Assembly: GCA_002171615.1 (NCBI GenBank)
Contig: NHEF01000028.1
Coordinates: forward strand, 1 to 36,446
DNA length: 36,446 nucleotides
Source of the DNA: Gammaproteobacteria bacterium TMED78
GTDB taxonomy: Bacteria > Pseudomonadota > Gammaproteobacteria > Steroidobacterales > Rariloculaceae
Direction of reading: 5' to 3'
Part shown: one piece after another, positions 34,129 to 36,446 of the stretch
Numbering within the stretch: the first letter of the stretch is position 1
Layout of the letters: the number at the start of each line of letters is the position of its first letter
Notes under the pieces: model-generated
Database searches by the model: none
What the model was told of the DNA's origin: nothing
What the model saw: the letters and a program-made list of their open reading frames with translations, nothing else
Program-made: the position numbers and the translations under genes

Positions 34129-35370
34129 ATGTTAAAAATTTATCATAGTTTTTTTTGGATATTGGTTATATTAATTTCTTCATGCTCTCAGCAAACATAT
34201 AATAATAATAATAGTTTTTTAAAATCAGGTCAGGAACCTTTTGGCCCTTATCAGCCTTCTCCTGATTGGCCTAAAGACATATCTACAATTCCTGGTTATG
34301 AAAAATGGACTTGGGGTGCCATACAAGGCGTTTTTGCTGAGAGCGCTGATAGAATTTTTGTTATTCAGAGAGGCCTATTACCAAAAATTAATCGTCCTGA
34401 AACTCGTTTTGTTGAAGATCAAGGTACACGACTTCTTTTTCCAGTTGGTAGGAATTACTCTTGGCGGGACAACACTATGCCATGGCGGGATGCTACACAA
34501 GCTAGTCCTGACCATAATAATGATCATGGATGGAACATTTGGCAAAGTGCTGGTTACATAAAAGGAGTTGATGCCCTTTGGGAAAATTGTGTAGTTGTCA
34601 TTAATCGTGAAGGTGATATTGTTGAAACATGGAACCAGTGGGACTCGATGTGGGTAAAACCCCACGCTGTCCACATAAATCCTTATGATCCAGATAAGCA
34701 CGTTTGGATTGTGGATGACTTTGCCCATGCTATTTATAAGTTTACTAACGACGGTAAAGAAATTATTCAAACGCTTGGTGTGCCAAATGAACCTGGTCAG
34801 GATGAAAAACATTTTGCAAGACCAACATTTATGGCTTTTTCAGAAGATGCAATATTCGTAGCAGATGGTTACGTGAATTCTCGAGTAATTAAGTTTGATC
34901 TTGAGGGTAACTACCTATTGCAATGGGGTCAAGAAGGCACACTGCCTGACGATACACGTCCAGGATACTTTAATGCATTGCATGGCATAGATATTGATCC
35001 AGAATCAGGTCGTGTCTATGTTAGTGATCGAATGAATAATAGAATACAAGTATTTGATCAAAATGGTAATTTTATTTTCCAGTGGCGGGTAGGAGATCCC
35101 CCATCGGATGTCCAATACTTAATCGTATCAAATGGTGCATTATGGGTTATGGATGCCGGGACAACAAAGCTCCTAAAATATGACCTTGAAGGTAATTTCC
35201 TTAACTCTTGGGGAACTTGGGGTACGTTTTCTGGCGGCATGTGGGGAGTTCATGGAATGACTGTTGATGAAGAAGGTAATTTCTACATTTCAGAAGTAAA
35301 TACTGGACGCGTACAGAAGTTCACTCCTAGGACTGGTGTTAATCCTGATTATTTAATCCTAAAGCCATAA
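34129..35370 (+). CDS. NHL-repeat lipoprotein, peptidyl-amidating-lyase-like
   Basis: A 413-residue protein with a lipoprotein signal (LISSC at about residue 19). About six NHL blades form a beta-propeller: PHAVHINPYDPDKHVWIVDD, FARPTFMAFSEDAIFVADGY, RVIKFDLEGNYLLQWG, LHGIDIDPESGRVYVSDRMN with NRIQVFDQNG, and GVHGMTVDEEGNFYISEVN with GRVQKF. This matches the bacterial family annotated as peptidyl-alpha-hydroxyglycine alpha-amidating lyase, named by likeness to the eukaryotic enzyme; activity of bacterial members is largely unproven. It is divergent from the quinoprotein gene and may be co-regulated with it. It ends one base from the end of the convergent Mpo1-like gene. Confidence 0.83.
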   Translation: MLKIYHSFFWILVILISSCSQQTYNNNNSFLKSGQEPFGPYQPSPDWPKDISTIPGYEKWTWGAIQGVFAESADRIFVIQRGLLPKINRPETRFVEDQGTRLLFPVGRNYSWRDNTMPWRDATQASPDHNNDHGWNIWQSAGYIKGVDALWENCVVVINREGDIVETWNQWDSMWVKPHAVHINPYDPDKHVWIVDDFAHAIYKFTNDGKEIIQTLGVPNEPGQDEKHFARPTFMAFSEDAIFVADGYVNSRVIKFDLEGNYLLQWGQEGTLPDDTRPGYFNALHGIDIDPESGRVYVSDRMNNRIQVFDQNGNFIFQWRVGDPPSDVQYLIVSNGALWVMDAGTTKLLKYDLEGNFLNSWGTWGTFSGGMWGVHGMTVDEEGNFYISEVNTGRVQKFTPRTGVNPDYLILKP

Positions 35371-35371
35371 T

Positions 35372-35857
35372 TTAGAAGCTTATATTTAGCCTTCTATAGA
35401 GTGATGCGATCAACCATATTGGACCTATCATTAAAAATTGCAAATCTTGAGCAAACGATGGTCTTTTGCCTTCTATTAAATGGCCAATAAACTGGCCAAT
35501 CCATCCAACTACAAACATGCCAATAGAAACTAAATAAAGTGAGAGATCAGACTGCTCTATAAGATATATCAAATAAGTTAAAAAAAAAGCAAAAGCAGAG
35601 ATGGCGATCGCAAGCTTGACTGATAATAATAAATAATAAATTAAACTTATTGTTATAAATAAAATACACCAGTTAATGGTTACATAAAAATGTTCAAATA
35701 ATTTTGGTGTTGGAATAATCCATAACAAGCATAAGACGCTAAAAATAATCAAAGGGACGCAAATCCAGTGTATCACTTCATTGTAATAATTTTGATGACT
35801 ATCCCCATATTCATCCAACCAATCATAAACAGATTTAGTTATTTTCTTTTCAAACAT
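35372..35857 (-). CDS. Mpo1-like (DUF962) membrane protein
   Basis: A 161-residue protein with four hydrophobic segments. WLDEYGDSHQNYYNEVIHWICVPLI is the diagnostic opening of the DUF962 / Mpo1 family, and GWIGQFIGHLIEGKRPSF is its conserved C-terminal half. The yeast member is an Fe(II)-dependent dioxygenase for 2-hydroxy fatty acids; the histidines in HQNYYNEVIHW and GHLIEG correspond to its proposed metal ligands. Bacterial members are usually uncharacterised. The gene is single and convergent with the NHL gene. The upstream AT-rich gap holds no repeat of note until 35977. Confidence 0.85.
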   Translation of the reverse strand: MFEKKITKSVYDWLDEYGDSHQNYYNEVIHWICVPLIIFSVLCLLWIIPTPKLFEHFYVTINWCILFITISLIYYLLLSVKLAIAISAFAFFLTYLIYLIEQSDLSLYLVSIGMFVVGWIGQFIGHLIEGKRPSFAQDLQFLMIGPIWLIASLYRRLNISF

Positions 35858-35976
35858 ATCTAGAATTTAACACAAACTAGCTCTGTTCCAATATAAAAGT
35901 AATATATTCTTCTAAGTACATGAATATCTTATGCTTTTTAGAATTTATAATCAGTCTAAAATCTTAATATAGTAAA

Positions 35977-36000
35977 TTGGTGTACTATTTGGTGTACTAT
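35977..36000 (+). repeat. Two tandem 12-bp direct repeats upstream of a promoter
   Basis: TTGGTGTACTAT occurs twice back to back (35977-35988 and 35989-36000), with no spacer. The unit is about one helical turn, so both copies face the same side of DNA. The next promoter -35 box starts two bases later. This is the arrangement expected of an operator or activator site. It might also be an attachment-site remnant of an integrated element; no third copy was noticed in the window. Confidence 0.7.
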
Positions 36001-36002
36001 TT

Positions 36003-36030
36003 TTGACTTTTACTTTTATTTTGATAATAT
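36003..36030 (+). promoter_or_regulatory. Candidate sigma-70 promoter
   Basis: TTGACT (36003-36008) and TAATAT (36025-36030) with a 16-bp spacer lie directly downstream of the direct repeats and 27 bp before the ATG at 36058. This is one of the best promoter matches seen in the window. Confidence 0.5.
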
Positions 36031-36057
36031 TGAGCTATAAATTTTTAGGAGGTTAAT

Positions 36058-36393
36058 ATGTGTATTGTATTTAAAAATCGACCTAGGAAGGTCATTAAGC
36101 ATGGTAATACTCGCTATGAGCTTAAGATTATAAGAAAATCTTTAGGGTTAAATCATAGGAGCTTTCATAAGACTCTAAATGCTGCTTTGGCTCATAGAAA
36201 TGAGTTAGAGAGGCAAGTCAACCAAGTAAATCAAGGCCACCATCAACCGCCAAATAAGGCACAGGACAGTATAGAAAATAAGCTAAAAAAACTTAAAGAT
36301 CTTTATGATCAAGACCTAATCTTTAAAGAAATTTATGATCAACAGCAACTTGAGATACTCTCAGAATGGAATAAAGAAACTGTTCTGATGTAG
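36058..36393 (+). CDS. Small putative DNA-binding protein, unrecognised
   Basis: A 111-residue protein. AGGAGG at 36047-36052, five bases before the ATG, is a near-perfect ribosome binding site, unlike most genes here. Residues 1-55 (RKVIKHGNTRYELKIIRKSL then GLNHRSFHKTLNAALAHRNE) look like a basic three-strand-plus-helix fold of the AP2 / integrase arm DNA-binding type. After a Gln/Asn-rich linker, residues about 78-108 (IENKLKKLKDLYDQDLIF, KEIYDQQQLEIL) resemble a SHOCT-like short helical tail. No recombinase catalytic domain follows. It may be a phage- or island-derived regulator or a truncated integrase. Assignment is by pattern only. Confidence 0.55.
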   Translation: MCIVFKNRPRKVIKHGNTRYELKIIRKSLGLNHRSFHKTLNAALAHRNELERQVNQVNQGHHQPPNKAQDSIENKLKKLKDLYDQDLIFKEIYDQQQLEILSEWNKETVLM

Positions 36394-36446
36394 AACCAAC
36401 GCTTTGAAGGGTGTTATCGAAAAGCTATAACCGGAATGATGTCAAA

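Noticed and set aside
35858-36057. tRNA-adjacent attachment site for an integrated element
   Set aside because: The 12-bp repeats resemble such sites but no tRNA gene, recombinase catalytic domain or second distant copy was seen in the window.
36394-36446. Open stretch after the last gene and a bulged hairpin GGTGTTAT / ATAACC
   Set aside because: The frame is too short to judge at the window edge, and the hairpin lacks a T-run; no feature can be supported.

Overview
This window is AT-rich (about one third GC by eye) and gene-dense, with short intergenic gaps and weak or absent Shine-Dalgarno sites at many genes. I saw no rRNA, tRNA, CRISPR array or intact insertion sequence. A fused aspartokinase-homoserine dehydrogenase (ThrA type I), an E. 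coli-type TatD, an E. coli-type threonine synthase and many exported enzymes point to a streamlined marine gammaproteobacterium. That assignment is inference from gene content and base composition, not a phylogenetic result.

Layout. 1-128: tail of an unknown gene with a basic repeat. 170-6344: exported and membrane proteins, namely a DUF6152 protein with a companion lipoprotein, a MerC-like membrane protein, a DUF6152 fusion, a 989-residue cadherin-bearing lipoprotein and a DUF3429 membrane protein. 6480-7505: another DUF6152 fusion. 7506-11067: a compact SxtJ / DUF5989 / NodU-type carbamoyltransferase / AlgX-like SGNH hydrolase cassette. 11066-11176: a start-less gene remnant. 11203-14399: three tandem DUF6152 fusions. 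14473-15399: YeiH-type transporter on the minus strand. 15444-19642: minus-strand run of YtcJ-like amidohydrolase, DUF4389 protein, a seventh DUF6152 protein and a tandem SnoaL-like protein. 19688-26317: core metabolism (tatD, thrC, thrA, rpe) and an MFS exporter. 26424-30008: SEC-C membrane protein, exported PSMA-like M28 peptidase, small membrane protein and a lectin-like protein. 30045-34042: minus-strand run of a sorbosone-dehydrogenase-like quinoprotein, a DUF4440-like protein, a lipoprotein cytochrome c and a Tat-exported alpha/beta hydrolase, with an NHL-repeat lipoprotein divergent from it. 35372-36393: a Mpo1-like membrane protein and a small DNA-binding-like gene with a strong promoter and ribosome binding site.

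The most unusual content is the family of seven DUF6152 proteins. In each, predicted signal peptide cleavage would expose an N-terminal His-His, followed 25-28 residues after the second His by an Asn-Pro-His motif. Six of the seven carry an extra C-terminal domain with a conserved cysteine near each end, and the seventh is followed by a lipoprotein that looks like that domain on its own. Together with the MerC-like protein, cytochrome c, quinoprotein and NTF2-fold proteins, this suggests an envelope oxidative or metal-dependent system acting on small organic substrates. The chemistry is unknown and the metal idea is inference.
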